Of a stretch of 64,000 nt of DNA, positions 59,801 through 61,185 are shown in pieces. Location: NCBI GenBank assembly GCA_032622095.1, contig CP136064.1:183690209-183754208 (forward strand), given 5' to 3'. This DNA comes from Siphonodentalium dalli (taxonomy: Eukaryota; Mollusca; Scaphopoda; Gadilida; Siphonodentaliidae). A program made the position numbers and the translations under genes. The notes below the pieces were generated by a model. That model searched no databases, was not told the origin of the DNA, and saw nothing but the letters and a program-made list of their open reading frames with translations. The number at the start of each line of letters is the position of its first letter. Within the stretch, counting starts at the first letter, position 1.

Positions 59801-60873
59801 TTTCATGATTTGTGATCAAATTGCATATGCATTGATACCTCTTTTTTCTCCGCTAATGAAGTTTGGCAGGGGATATCGCAATGGGCTCTGTCCGTGCTTT
59901 TGTCCATCCATAACAACTTGGGAGCTCTCTATTGCAGTCATCATAGACTGCATTTGAATAATCTTGGGTATATCCTCATGAACCACCATAGCATGGTGGA
60001 AGGGATATCCACACGAAACAGATTTCGTCCATTAATGTTTTTGCAAGTATGGCCTTTAGAGTGCAAAATGTATACTTGTCGACTTTTTATCTCTGTTAGA
60101 CATAAAAATGTTTACTATTTTGTTTCATGGGCAACCTTTTTTTTAGAATCATTGAGGGAGGGAGGGTTTTTTTTTTATTTTCCCTTGCAGACATATTATT
60201 TGGTAATGAAATATCATCTATATTTGCTCATTACTATGAAACTATTAGAAATGATTAAAATTCTCTGATTGCGTAGTCACCAGGGTATAATTACTGTTTC
60301 CCAGTGAACTGAACACCTATGCACCAGATGCAAATAGAAAACTGTTATAGATTAAACTGTGCACAAACTCAGGTATAAATAAAACTGATGATCGCATTTA
60401 GATATCTTATTGCCTATTTTTGCTATATGTTAATACATTTTTTGTTTGTCAATAAAAACTTTCAATGCACAGGTTTAAATTGAATGCGGCAGGGTCTGTG
60501 AAACAAAACATTTTTTTGTTTGACCTTGTTATAGCTCATATTCTTTTTATATACTCATGAGGCACCACATGGGAACAATGCAACAGGCTTCATTCATTCA
60601 TTTATTTTGATGCTATTGTCTGAAATGAAATTACATAGTTTTCAATTATGATTTCTTGGCACAATTTATTGTTGCATTTTTCATTAAAAAATTGGTTGGC
60701 AGGTTGTATACTAACCAATTAAATTGGCGTCACCTTATTGTACATTCTCTCATCCTCAGGACAAAAGGGAAACGCTGGTATTCCAGGAAGAACCGTTACG
60801 GGACCAAAGGGATCTCAAGGATTGCCAGGAATCTCAGGACCACCAGGATTACGAGGTCAAGATGGCCTGCCAG
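5768..60873 (+). CDS. COL4A2: Type IV collagen alpha chain (alpha-2-like), partial gene, 20 exons
   Basis: This is the central triple-helical part of a basement-membrane collagen, a secreted chain that trimerises and forms extracellular networks. Twenty exons with AG/GT borders join in frame into about 812 codons of Gly-X-Y repeat. Frequent short interruptions, one long interruption (exon 7), a CNGT site (exon 3) and a CxxC imperfection (exon 13) fit collagen IV rather than fibrillar collagen, whose helix is uninterrupted. GLDGCNGTQ and [11 protein letters not shown] resemble alpha-2(IV) from memory; alpha-1 has IPGCNGTKG. Signal peptide, 7S and NC1 regions are absent, so the gene continues beyond both window ends. 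Introns run from 0.5 to 9.1 kb. Collagen IV identity is near certain; the alpha-2 assignment is moderate. Very short exons could have been missed. Coding bases are only the exons listed separately. Confidence 0.9.
5903..6108. other. Start of intron 1, no gene seen
   Basis: Unique-looking AT-rich sequence directly after the exon 1 donor. No feature recognised. Confidence 0.4.
6109..6289. mobile_element. Family B MITE, decayed
   Basis: Inverted ATTCTCTTATATATGTGAG segments and the end phrase CAGTCATGGAATGGTTAT match family B. The terminal TTAA is mutated to TTAT and the left end is missing. Confidence 0.7.
6290..7235. other. Intron 1 sequence, no gene seen
   Basis: AT-rich, with an ACATGTACATGT run near 6714. 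No coding potential or clear repeat border seen. Confidence 0.4.
7248..7475. mobile_element. Family C element fused to family B fragment
   Basis: The left part has GTGTGCCTGTCGTTGGCAG and inverted TAGGGTGAATT / AATTCACCCTCTGAGG (family C). From about 7430 it changes to GGGAGACTCGCATATATATG of family B. This is either a nested insertion or a recombinant. Confidence 0.65.
7839..7927. repeat. 89-bp direct repeat, copy 1
   Basis: The segment beginning GGCAGCGTCCTTTGAG and ending GACATCTGCTT recurs, by eye identically, at 8237-8325, exactly 398 bp downstream. Confidence 0.9.
7937..8075. mobile_element. Small inverted-repeat element (family H)
   Basis: Starts GGCACCAGGGGATGG and ends CCTGGCACCATCCCTG, with a C-rich core and GGGGAGATCTAC. 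A second copy is at 20369-20523. It lies between the two 89-bp direct repeats. Confidence 0.7.
8237..8325. repeat. 89-bp direct repeat, copy 2
   Basis: Second copy of the 7839-7927 segment, without visible change, so the duplication is recent. Confidence 0.9.
8425..8611. mobile_element. Palindromic TA-flanked MITE (family A)
   Basis: The element is one long palindrome: ACAGTAATGCTC at the left, GAGCATTACTGT at the right, with centre GAAAGCTTTCACTGAAAGC. TA flanks and a CAGT start are as in Tc1/mariner-type MITEs. Eight other full or partial copies lie in this window. Confidence 0.85.
8990..9197. mobile_element. Family A palindromic MITE
   Basis: AATAATGCCCTAAATAATCG through GGGCATTACTGTA, with centre GAAAGCTCTCACTGAGAGC. 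It creates a spurious 83-codon reading frame. Confidence 0.85.
9198..10100. other. Intron 1 sequence, no gene seen
   Basis: AT-rich sequence without recognisable repeats. One 90-codon frame at 9374-9646 has no motif and is not supported. Confidence 0.4.
10101..10412. repeat. Diverged direct repeat pair
   Basis: TTTTACC...GAGTGTGGT, ATTTGTAGGAACTCGACATGCATTAA near 10115-10180 recurs as TTTTACCGATTTGAGTGTGGT...GTACGAACTCGACAAGCATTAA at 10353-10416. Confidence 0.55.
10413..10647. mobile_element. TTAA-bounded MITE (family B)
   Basis: TTAACCCTTTCATGGCAGG at the left and CCAGTCATGGAAGGGTTAA at the right, with internal inverted AGAGAATACACTGG / CCAATGTATTCTTTT. The right TTAA is also the left border of the next repeat. 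Confidence 0.82.
10644..10983. repeat. Dispersed repeat starting TTAAAGGTAC (family O)
   Basis: Shares with 32701-33110 the phrases CAATCC.ATTCGA.GGTCCCC, TCAGTTATCAGAATCGA, AAAAAATAATGCTAAC and TCCTCGACTC.AAT. Ends at a run of 15 C (10969-10983). Confidence 0.7.
10984..11289. other. Intron 1 sequence, no gene seen
   Basis: Nothing recognisable. Overlapping short frames on both strands have no motif. Confidence 0.35.
11290..12510. repeat. Old segmental duplications in intron 1
   Basis: Two diverged pairs: CTTTGTGCATTCTT...CTTATGTCTC.CAG at 11315-11410 and 11868-11940; and GGAATAAATACAGAA.TCAACAT at 11980-12050 and 12437-12510. A family G element lies between the second pair. Confidence 0.55.
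12118..12419. mobile_element. Inverted-repeat element (family G)
   Basis: Contains repeated TTTAGGGAGAAGT and inverted ACTTCTCCCTGG, ending CCCTCTAGGCTGGTCC. Relatives at 38211-38400 and 57337-57645 start GGACCAGC.TAGAGGG. Confidence 0.6.
12586..12630 (+). CDS. COL4A2: Collagen IV exon 2 of window (45 bp, phase 0/0)
   Basis: Fifteen codons read [15 protein letters not shown]. The acceptor is a strong pyrimidine run ending TTTTTTTTCAG and the donor is GTAAGTGT. It is isolated between introns of 6.7 and 9.1 kb and recognisable only by Gly periodicity plus splice sites. Confidence 0.9.
12631..12950. other. Start of intron 2, no gene seen
   Basis: No coding signal. AATCAATCAATCAAATC near 12650 is a short tandem run. 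Confidence 0.4.
12951..13172. mobile_element. Family A palindromic MITE
   Basis: ACAGTAATGCCCTAAATAAT to GGGCATTACTGTA with near-perfect arms. One arm carries a short insertion (ATATCTGA). Confidence 0.85.
13173..13590. other. Intron 2 sequence, no gene seen
   Basis: No recognised feature. It precedes the CpG-richer block. Confidence 0.35.
13600..15575. mobile_element. CpG-rich repeat block (family L), copy 1
   Basis: The block stands out from flanking intron by many CpG. Its right end (15360-15575) is the reverse complement, with changes, of 62888-63120: both contain AATGATCCAAGTCCCAT, AATAAATAAATAATACC and CGGAGTCGGAGTT/CGGAGCCGGAGTT in order. It holds three CACGTG sites (13702, 13733, 13767), two TGACGTCA sites (15372, 15439) and three ACGCTCTTTAT motifs (14252, 14461, 14602). 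Short frames inside show no transposase motifs. Left border uncertain. Confidence 0.6.
15585..15775. mobile_element. TTAA-type MITE (family D), decayed
   Basis: Has AAGCAGACAACAGACAGATTA, a GTTGAACTTATTATCTGAACA arm and its inverse around AACAAACAG, as in other family D copies. Confidence 0.65.
16043..16112. mobile_element. Family A fragment (one arm)
   Basis: ACAGTAATGCC joined directly to AAAAATTACCCATAATTCTG and the right arm. The centre is deleted. Confidence 0.75.
16113..17180. other. Intron 2 sequence, no gene seen
   Basis: Very AT-rich between 16440 and 16860. No coding or repeat structure recognised. Confidence 0.4.
17187..17285. mobile_element. Family C fragment
   Basis: CAAGCCTGAATATAGTGTGCC, CATTTGCAGAATGAGG and the inverted GGTGAGTTTAGTGATGC / TTCACCCTCTGGGGACCTC identify family C. 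Confidence 0.75.
17286..17880. other. Intron 2 sequence, no gene seen
   Basis: No recognised feature. Confidence 0.35.
17882..18232. mobile_element. Foldback MITE (family F)
   Basis: TTAAAGGGGTACTGTACAC at the left and GTGTACAGTACCCCTTTC at the right flank long inverted arms (ATGAATTTGAGCCATGGATT / its inverse). Centre ATGATGTTATGACTC. Other copies at 31480-31684 (half) and 56534-56905. Confidence 0.85.
18355..18571. mobile_element. Family A palindromic MITE
   Basis: ACAGTAATACCCTAAATAAT to GGGTATTACT; nearly complete arms. The two ends share the same C-to-T type change (TACCC/GGGTA). Confidence 0.83.
18572..20120. other. Intron 2 sequence, no gene seen
   Basis: Long AT-rich stretch. A GC-richer patch at about 19630-19780 and inverted GGCTGTTTAAGCC / AATTAAACAGCC near 19983-20012 suggest small unknown elements. 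The 78-codon frame at 19771-20007 has no motif. Confidence 0.4.
20128..20362. mobile_element. Family D MITE, decayed
   Basis: AATGGTCTATTAT, AATAAGTTCAACAAACCACC with inverse, and TTTAGTATAGAAGG at the end. Confidence 0.7.
20369..20523. mobile_element. Family H element, copy 2
   Basis: GGCACCAGGGGAGGGG to CCTGGTGCCACCCCTG with C-rich interior, matching 7937-8075. Confidence 0.7.
20860..21250. mobile_element. Family C element
   Basis: Two internal palindromes (GAGGGTGAATTAGTGACGC and GAGGGTGAATTTAGTGATGC with inverses) linked by TTTAGTTTCTCTATATCCCC, and ATTCTGCAAATGTCC at the end. Confidence 0.8.
21322..21572. mobile_element. Family D MITE, reverse orientation
   Basis: TTCACCCTTTCTATTCTAAA to AAAGGGTTAA; internal GTTTGTTGAACTTATTATATG and CATTCCAATG..TACTTTTATAACTGAATG are family D phrases reversed. 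Confidence 0.78.
21736..21798 (+). CDS. COL4A2: Collagen IV exon 3 of window (63 bp), with the CNGT site
   Basis: Twenty-one codons, [10 protein letters not shown] then [11 protein letters not shown], lie between a TTTCATAG acceptor and a GTATGTAA donor. The Cys followed by an N-G-T sequon is a landmark of vertebrate collagen IV chains close to the 7S region, where the Asn carries an N-glycan. GLDGCNGTQ as a block matches my memory of alpha-2(IV) better than alpha-1. This exon anchors the family assignment. Confidence 0.96.
21799..23860. other. Intron 3 first part, no gene seen
   Basis: Several frames of 65-112 codons occur on both strands but none carries a recognisable domain or a collagen pattern. 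Confidence 0.45.
23866..24330. repeat. Three diverged tandem units of about 140 bp
   Basis: ATTCCACTTGAGATTTGCCAGC (23869 region), ATTCCACTAGAAACTTGCCAGC (24012) and ATTCCACTTTAGACTTGCCAGC (24145) mark successive units. Each is followed by GGCAGATACTAGTTG-like and TCCA.AATTACTT sequence. Confidence 0.7.
24331..24852. other. Intron 3 sequence, no gene seen
   Basis: No recognised feature. Confidence 0.35.
24853..25028. mobile_element. Family A MITE with deleted centre
   Basis: TACAGTAATGCCCTAAATAA to GGGCATTACTGTA. The loop and the GAAAGCTCTC centre are missing, leaving ATATGGCTGAATGGCAACAAG. TA flanks are intact. Confidence 0.85.
25160..25282 (+). CDS. COL4A2: Collagen IV exon 4 of window (123 bp, phase 0/0)
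   Basis: Forty-one codons begin [13 protein letters not shown] and end GVKGQK. Near the end the repeat is broken by [12 protein letters not shown], an interruption that makes the exon length not divisible by nine. The acceptor is TCGTTACAG and the donor GTATGTAT. Collagen IV chains carry an imperfection at a similar distance after the CNGT site. Confidence 0.95.
25283..25887. other. Intron 4, no repeat or gene seen
   Basis: A 605-bp intron between exons 4 and 5 without recognisable mobile DNA. Confidence 0.5.
25888..25923 (+). CDS. COL4A2: Collagen IV exon 5 of window (36 bp, phase 0/0)
   Basis: Twelve codons read [12 protein letters not shown], four clean Gly-X-Y triplets. The acceptor is GATTCATTACAG and the donor GTGAGTAT. 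It is the shortest exon found and shows how easily others could be missed. The following intron starts almost directly with a mobile element. Confidence 0.88.
25938..27786. mobile_element. Older inverted-end element holding a nested element
   Basis: CCCCTGACATTCAATTGG at 25938 faces CCATGTCAGGGG near 27775. Interior has CCGTGTGTCCTTGTGTCC and AACTTGGCACATATCTCAAG, like the hairpin/tandem class. It is split by the 26265-27680 element. Confidence 0.55.
26265..27680. mobile_element. 1.4-kb element with CCGTACTGACCCG ends
   Basis: Left CCGTACTGACCCGCGTTTAG and right CCGGGTCAGTACGG are inverted, flanked by TA on both sides. Subterminal GTGGGCTTAAAC repeats occur at both ends. No transposase; a 78-codon frame on the minus strand is unrecognised. 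Confidence 0.75.
27815..28700. repeat. Hairpin element with diverged tandem units
   Basis: TATACCCCTGTTTTTTAAAAACAGG hairpin segment (27817-27839), then TCAGTCCATCTGTTCGTCC. Two units at 28440-28690 share CAAGTTTGAT.TTG..TTCCA, GAGTTA and ACATTGAAATT.GG.TTTCTTGG. Confidence 0.6.
28951..31077. mobile_element. 2.1-kb foldback element with roughly 160-bp inverted ends
   Basis: Left end TAGTGTGGTCGTTGAAGC.. and right end ..CCAACGACCACACTA are inverted and TA-flanked. Matching continues through CGGAATAAATTGGATACAAG and CCAAGATGGCGTCCA on the left, whose inverses stand at the right. The AT-rich interior has frames up to 128 codons, partly made by the inverted ends, with no transposase signature. 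Confidence 0.75.
31205..31267 (+). CDS. COL4A2: Collagen IV exon 6 of window (63 bp, phase 0/0)
   Basis: Twenty-one codons, [21 protein letters not shown], with acceptor TTCTTCTTATTTAG and donor GTACGTAG. It starts 127 bp after the right end of the 2.1-kb foldback element, which therefore makes up most of the upstream intron near the acceptor. Confidence 0.94.
31480..31684. mobile_element. Family F half copy
   Basis: Only the right arm: CATAATTACCATGTTGTTTG, AGCTCAAATTCATCC, TTAGTGTACAACCCCCC, ending CCCTTTAA. It fills much of the 510-bp intron 6. Confidence 0.78.
31778..31975 (+). CDS. COL4A2: Collagen IV exon 7 of window (198 bp), with long helix interruption
   Basis: Sixty-six codons start [13 protein letters not shown] and end [10 protein letters not shown] one-residue imperfection (GLG) is followed by a long non-collagenous stretch, [15 protein letters not shown], before the triplets resume at GPPGPQ. 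Charged interruptions of this size are a hallmark of collagen IV, where they give flexibility and binding sites. Acceptor ATATTTTAG, donor GTATGTTA. Confidence 0.96.
32230..32690 (-). mobile_element. tRNA-headed SINE, copy 1
   Basis: Read on the minus strand, the head has A box TAGCTCAGGTGG (32662-32673) and B box GGTTCGAATCC (32609-32619), the spacing of a tRNA-type RNA polymerase III promoter. A central stretch with CACTGTCGGATCGGGTGCCG (about 32380-32402) is shared with the SINE at 61.5 kb. It is followed by CATGTGCAACAATGTGC. The folded head is not a clean tRNA, so I call a SINE. Left border uncertain. Confidence 0.75.
32701..33110. repeat. Family O dispersed repeat, copy 2
   Basis: TTAAAGGTACTCAATCCG to CCTCGACTCAAATC...TTTTTACCCCC; aligns along its length with 10644-10983. 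Confidence 0.7.
33111..33613. other. End of intron 7, no gene seen
   Basis: An 82-codon frame at 33219-33467 has no motif. GATTCTGATTCTGATTC near 33518 is a short tandem run. Confidence 0.35.
33614..33667 (+). CDS. COL4A2: Collagen IV exon 8 of window (54 bp, phase 0/0)
   Basis: Eighteen codons, [18 protein letters not shown], form the classical 54-bp collagen exon of six triplets. The acceptor is TACTTTGTTTCAG and the donor GTAAGTAT. It continues the helix in frame after the interruption in exon 7. Confidence 0.93.
33700..34330. repeat. Diverged tandem units related to 48.4-50.6 kb array
   Basis: CTAGATGGGATCCATCAAATTT, ACATGGCCGCCAGCAGCCCA and TTTTACTCTT.GCAT recur every roughly 150-170 bp. 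They are clearly akin to the ACATGGCCGCCAGCAGCCAT units of the 48-kb array. Confidence 0.7.
34571..35749. mobile_element. hAT-type non-autonomous element, 1179 bp
   Basis: The ends TAGTGATGTTCCGATAAT and ATTATCGGAACATCACTA are perfect inverted repeats. CCACTATG stands directly before (34563-34570) and after (35750-35757), an exact 8-bp target duplication, the hAT signature. Subterminal TTCCGAT repeats occur at both ends. No transposase is encoded; frames up to 72 codons are unrecognised. The interior has a TGACGTCA site near 35340. Confidence 0.9.
36030..36092 (+). CDS. COL4A2: Collagen IV exon 9 of window (63 bp, phase 0/0)
   Basis: Twenty-one codons read [13 protein letters not shown] followed by VPGIAGPR. 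The acceptor is TCAATTTTGCAG and the donor GTAAGAAT. It lies about 270 bp after the hAT-type element in the preceding intron. Confidence 0.94.
36093..37108. other. Intron 9 first part, no gene seen
   Basis: No recognised repeat or coding sequence. Confidence 0.45.
37109..37325. mobile_element. Family A palindromic MITE
   Basis: TACAGTAATGCCCGAAATAA to GGGCATTATTGTA with full arms and centre CTTTCACTGAGAGC. Confidence 0.85.
37440..37701. mobile_element. TTAA-bounded MITE (family B)
   Basis: TTAACCCTTCCATGACTGG to CAGTCATGAAAGGGTTAA, with two internal ATTCTCTTATATATGCGAG-type palindromes. Both TTAA borders intact. Confidence 0.85.
38115..38159 (+). CDS. COL4A2: Collagen IV exon 10 of window (45 bp, phase 0/0)
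   Basis: Fifteen codons, [15 protein letters not shown], with acceptor TTCTTTTTTAG and donor GTATGTAA. It is a clean five-triplet exon between introns of 2.0 and 0.9 kb. Confidence 0.92.
38211..38400. mobile_element. Family G element
   Basis: TGGACCAGCTTAGAGGGTGAC, CCCTAAAATATGCCACTTCTCC and CAGTATGCATATTT match 57337-57645. Confidence 0.65.
38401..39052. other. End of intron 10, no gene seen
   Basis: No recognised feature. Confidence 0.35.
39053..39172 (+). CDS. COL4A2: Collagen IV exon 11 of window (120 bp)
   Basis: Forty codons, from [13 protein letters not shown] to GPVGPTG, follow acceptor TGTTGTAATAG. The sequence at the 3' border is GGTGTAAGT. I end the exon after GGT because exon 12 opens with ATGAAAGGT, giving T-G-M-K-G and an unbroken repeat. 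It is the only exon that carries the Gly codon at its 3' end. Confidence 0.95.
39173..40073. other. Intron 11 first part, no gene seen
   Basis: AT-rich; no repeat or coding sequence recognised. Confidence 0.4.
40074..40473. mobile_element. TTAA-bounded element (family B variant)
   Basis: TTAACCCTTTACCCAACA to TGTTGGGTAAAGGGTTAA are perfect 18-base inverted ends. Two 70-bp hairpins of CATTCTCTTATATATGCGAG type are separated by a low-complexity TTAAAAAATG spacer. It ends 48 bp before exon 12. Confidence 0.88.
40522..40726 (+). CDS. COL4A2: Collagen IV exon 12 of window (205 bp, phase 0/1)
   Basis: Sixty-eight codons plus one base, [12 protein letters not shown] to GDRGYS, without interruption. 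The last base is the first G of a Gly codon completed by GT in exon 13. This is the first split-Gly junction in the window; upstream junctions all fall between codons. Acceptor TATACACAG, donor GTATGTTT. Confidence 0.96.
40818..41231. mobile_element. Family C element
   Basis: CATTTGCAGAATGAGGTCCC to GACCTCATTTACAAATGACAG with two nested palindromes. The right end reads GACACACTATTTCAAGGCTTG. Confidence 0.82.
41232..42331. repeat. Possible old dispersed repeat in intron 12
   Basis: AAATAGATCAACT...AAACCATTATTATGTAAAC near 41905-41980 resembles 43420-43490 and 61045-61110. The similarity is loose. No coding sequence seen. Confidence 0.35.
42332..42388. mobile_element. Family D fragment
   Basis: GGGAAATGTTCAGATAATAAG followed by TTCAACAAGCGACC and TTTAGTAAAGAGAGGG; lies 57 bp before exon 13. 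Confidence 0.6.
42446..42924 (+). CDS. COL4A2: Collagen IV exon 13 of window (479 bp), CxxC and RGD
   Basis: The largest exon has 159 codons after two bases that finish the split Gly, from [12 protein letters not shown] to GLPGLPGNP. Features in order: a short imperfection (GQGFPG), a GSRGDKG motif with RGD at 42601-42609, an N-S-T sequon in GLPGNSTKG, and [13 protein letters not shown] with a CxxC pair inside an imperfection. Human collagen IV chains have paired Cys in comparable imperfections. Acceptor TTTTCTCTCAG, donor GTATGTTA. Its size suggests fusion of several ancestral exons. Confidence 0.97.
42984..43377. mobile_element. Family C element
   Basis: CAAGCCTGCAAATAGTTTG to TGACAGACACACTATTTGCC with nested GAGGTCCC palindromes. 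It starts 60 bp after the exon 13 donor. Confidence 0.82.
43560..43625. repeat. Two tandem copies of a 33-bp unit
   Basis: TTGACAGAACAAACTGAAAAAGCATTGAAAAA-type unit, given here only by its start GACAGAACAAACTG, occurs twice in tandem. Confidence 0.8.
43845..43955. mobile_element. Family D, left part
   Basis: TTAACCCTTTACTAAATTG, CCCATTCAGTTATAAAAG and TACATTGGAATGG; breaks off after GGAAATAAAC. Confidence 0.72.
44003..44720. mobile_element. 718-bp foldback element (family S)
   Basis: TGGGAGTCAGTTATCTCAAC...TAACCTTCTTCTGAATG at the left has its inverse CATTCAGAAGAAGGTTAG...GACTCC at the right. Arms exceed 200 bp with scattered differences. Frames of 90 and 95 codons on opposite strands are products of the fold and show no motif. 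Confidence 0.75.
44721..45381. mobile_element. Inverted-repeat element (family R)
   Basis: AAGGCCAACAAAAAAAAG..TTTTGGTTCTC at the left and GAGAACCAAAACACTTTTTG..GTTGGCC at the right. Directly abuts the foldback element and ends 55 bp before exon 14. A relative is at 60112-60533. Confidence 0.7.
45437..45521 (+). CDS. COL4A2: Collagen IV exon 14 of window (85 bp, phase 0/1)
   Basis: Twenty-eight codons plus one base: [16 protein letters not shown], then the interruption EQAIVEPIM, then GER. The final G is completed by GA in exon 15. Acceptor CATGTTTTCAG, donor GTATGTAT. The acceptor lies about 55 bp after the right end of an inverted-repeat element. Confidence 0.94.
45522..46259. other. Intron 14 first part, no gene seen
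   Basis: No recognised feature apart from TA-rich sequence near 45815. Confidence 0.4.
46260..47185. repeat. Decayed GTCCATCTGTC-type element and unknown repeat
   Basis: GTTGTGTTGTGCAACAAAC hairpin-like sequence, then TGTCCATCTGTCTGTCTGTCC near 46320, as in the hairpin class. At 46770-46870 there are TGGAATCCTGGAAAATTTTC and GGCCTGGGAAAG phrases of unknown origin. Confidence 0.45.
47186..47353. mobile_element. Family D element beside exon 15
   Basis: TTGCTAAATGGATTCTTCC to TTTAGTATAGAAGGGATTAA. Its last base is 20 bp before exon 15. Confidence 0.75.
47374..47489 (+). CDS. COL4A2: Collagen IV exon 15 of window (116 bp, phase 1/0)
   Basis: After two bases completing Gly, 38 codons read [12 protein letters not shown] to GFPGGPGTV. 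The acceptor AACATTGTAG lies only 20 bp after the TTAA end of a family D mobile element, so the branch point probably falls at the element border. Donor GTAAGTAC. Confidence 0.95.
47510..48390. repeat. Tandem-unit element with poly-C tract
   Basis: GTCTGTCCGTTAAAATTTCGG opens the array. Units starting GGTTTCCAGATGATAAC/GGTTTCCAGGTGATAAC at about 47961, 48114 and 48276 (153-162 bp apart) carry GAATTTGGGTTCCATCCGCC and GAGTTATGGTCCTTG. A run of 24 C is at 47876-47899. Confidence 0.75.
48391..50765. repeat. Hairpin element with 160-bp units in a 482-bp higher-order repeat
   Basis: Starts with hairpin AGCTCAACTTAC/GTAAGTTTGAGCT (48391-48419), then GGCGTCCGTCGTCCGTG and GTCCGTCAACAATTT, then 12 to 13 tandem monomers starting near GGCGCGGGCTACAGGTCGT. 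Starts fall at 48479, 48634, 48798, 48962, 49115, 49279, 49443, 49597, 49761, 49925, 50079, 50243 and 50407. Spacings repeat as about 154, 164, 164. The right end has AAGTTGAGCTAGTG. Frames inside are shadows of the repeats. Confidence 0.9.
50803..51294. mobile_element. Family D element split by family A
   Basis: TTTACTAAACAAATTCTC through AAGCGAACTA, then the A insertion, then TTTGTCTTATAGAAAGGGTTAA. Removing A leaves a normal family D end with one TA. Confidence 0.82.
51019..51272. mobile_element. Family A MITE nested in family D
   Basis: TACAGTAATGCCCTAAATAA to GGGCATTACTGTA, TA on both sides. Part of one arm (CATATTTCCGACTA with CTTTCCGATGAATAGCAACA) is duplicated inside, making it longer than its relatives. 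Confidence 0.87.
51495..51672 (+). CDS. COL4A2: Collagen IV exon 16 of window (178 bp, phase 0/1)
   Basis: Fifty-nine codons plus one base, [13 protein letters not shown] to GLPGLKGDP. Two one-residue imperfections are seen (GLGGLPG and GIGLSG). The acceptor is TTTTGCTTTAG. The donor reads GTTAGATA, the only one here not matching GTRNG, so splicing may be weaker. Confidence 0.94.
51673..53045. other. Intron 16, no repeat or gene recognised
   Basis: Unique-looking sequence. Inverted GACTCAGAATCC / GGATTCTGAGTC-like phrases around 52408-52490 suggest a small diverged palindrome. Confidence 0.4.
53046..53162 (+). CDS. COL4A2: Collagen IV exon 17 of window (117 bp, phase 1/1)
   Basis: After completing Gly, 38 codons begin [18 protein letters not shown] and end GRKGDP, plus one base. 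The opening is a non-collagenous interruption. Its [11 protein letters not shown] resembles a GMKDIKGEKGD block I recall in human alpha-2(IV), which supports the alpha-2-like call. Acceptor GTCTTTTACAG, donor GTGAGGTT. Confidence 0.95.
53235..53362. mobile_element. Family T element, copy 2
   Basis: TTTAAGAAATAACGCTTG to CAAGCGATATCTCTTATAAT with TCGATT/AATCGA arms and GTCTTCAAACTTTTTT core. Confidence 0.65.
53425..54960. repeat. Hairpin-CGTCCGTCCG element with diverged tandem units
   Basis: Hairpin AGCTCACCTGAGAC/CTCCGGTGGAGCT (53425-53456), then TCGTCCGTCCGTCAACAATT, then about eight units with TTCATATTTGGTATGAAGG, TTCAGATTTGTTCAAATGAGG and GGGGCCAGGGACAT, roughly 150 bp apart. A (TA) microsatellite is at 53817-53842. 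Confidence 0.8.
55086..55110 (+). repeat. Poly-G tract (25 G)
   Basis: An uninterrupted run of 25 G. It could form a G-quadruplex and its true length may be uncertain. Confidence 0.85.
55111..56533. other. Intron 17 sequence, no gene seen
   Basis: AT-rich; no convincing coding or repeat pattern. Confidence 0.4.
56534..56905. mobile_element. TTAA-bounded foldback MITE (family F)
   Basis: TTAAAGGGGTAATGTACAC to GTACAGTACCCCTTTAA with arms as in the 17.9-kb copy. The right end carries a duplicated CATTGGTCCCATAAATGGCCG-like segment (56862-56896). Confidence 0.85.
57030..57138. mobile_element. Family A, right arm only
   Basis: CTGAGAGCTTTCGATGAATG to GGGCATTACTGTA; the left arm is missing. Ends 50 bp before exon 18. 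Confidence 0.8.
57189..57278 (+). CDS. COL4A2: Collagen IV exon 18 of window (90 bp, phase 1/1)
   Basis: Two bases finish Gly, then 29 codons [12 protein letters not shown] to GFPGIPGEP plus one base. The triplets are unbroken and include glycine-rich GDGGTGG. Acceptor TTGTTTACAG, donor GTACAGTA. Confidence 0.95.
57337..57645. mobile_element. Family G element
   Basis: GGACCAGCCTAGAGGGCAAC, CCCTAAAATATGCCACTTTTC and GGGAGAATTGACTT inverse phrases. Confidence 0.65.
57855..58775. mobile_element. Family D element split by a hairpin element
   Basis: CTAAATGGACTCTCCC..GGAATGCTCTATTAT at the left resumes as TTATTCATCTGTTGGGGTG at 58592 and ends TTTAGTATAGAAAGGG. The repeated ATTAT/TTATT is a possible short target duplication. 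Confidence 0.78.
57912..58591. repeat. Hairpin-CCGTCCGTC element inside family D
   Basis: Hairpin CCCCCGCCAAATTG/AAATTTGCGGGGG (57914-57940), then CCGTCCGTCCGTCTGTC. Three units carry GTTATTGGACTTTGTTTA at 58122, 58297 and 58462 (165-175 bp apart), with TTTGGTATATGAGTTCACCTG. Ends GGCGGGGGATACCGTCGTC. Confidence 0.85.
58779..59237. mobile_element. Family C element, best preserved
   Basis: CAAGCCTGAGTTTAGTGTGC and GCACACTAAACTCAGGCTTG are perfect 20-base inverted ends. Inside are two palindromes of AATGAGGTCCCCAGA type. It lies directly after a family D end. Confidence 0.88.
59367..59595. mobile_element. Family D MITE
   Basis: TTAACCCTTTCTTTACTG to TTTAGTAAAGAATTGGCTAA; ends about 80 bp before exon 19. 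Confidence 0.78.
59677..59784 (+). CDS. COL4A2: Collagen IV exon 19 of window (108 bp, phase 1/1)
   Basis: After the split Gly, 35 codons [15 protein letters not shown] to GFSGLPGVE plus one base. GNAG with GL/GF follow-ups occurs twice, hinting at an old internal duplication. Acceptor GTCGTTTTTCAG, donor GTATGTTG. The size is 12 triplets. Confidence 0.95.
59860..60090. repeat. Decayed GTCCGTG-type element
   Basis: GGCAGGGGATATCGCAATGG then TGTCCGTGCTTTTGTCC resembles the 57.9-kb element start. Confidence 0.5.
60112..60533. mobile_element. Family R element, copy 2
   Basis: TTTACTATTTTGTTTCATGG to AACAAAACATTTTTTTGTTTG..CCTTGTTATAG; GGAGGGAGGGTTTTTTTTTT and GAATGCGGCAGGGTCTG match the 44.7-kb copy in inverse order. 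Confidence 0.65.
60760..60873 (+). CDS. COL4A2: Collagen IV exon 20 of window (114 bp, phase 1/1)
   Basis: The last exon seen. After the split Gly it reads [17 protein letters not shown] to GQDGLP plus one base, with an imperfection at GRTVTGPKG. Acceptor CTCATCCTCAG, donor GTATGTTT. The donor leads into an intron that runs past the window end, so more exons and NC1 lie downstream. Confidence 0.95.
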
Positions 60874-61185
60874 GTATGTTTCTCTACCATTTGGACGATA
60901 TCTTATTCAATAATACTGTAAAAGCTACGTAAGGAATAACTGTTGTGTTTATGTCGCATTGTTCATGGTGGTGCATCCGAAAAATCATACAAAGTTTGTT
61001 AAACTCTTGTTACCAATAACAACATGAAAATGTAGAACAAATCTGTTTTTACTTTCATTATCAATAATCAAGCTTTCTCATGTTGGAATCATTGTTTGTA
61101 AACATTTATTGACCAGCGCGGTCAAGATTGCATGAACATACAGATGTTGATTATGATCAGACACAAGGCACTACATATTTCCTCA
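60874..61185. other. Start of the intron after exon 20, no gene seen
   Basis: No recognised coding sequence. 61040-61110 loosely resembles repeats in introns 12 and 13. Confidence 0.4.

Noticed and set aside
59386-59808. 140-codon frame as a separate gene
   Set aside because: It is made of family D sequence read into a wrong frame of exon 19.
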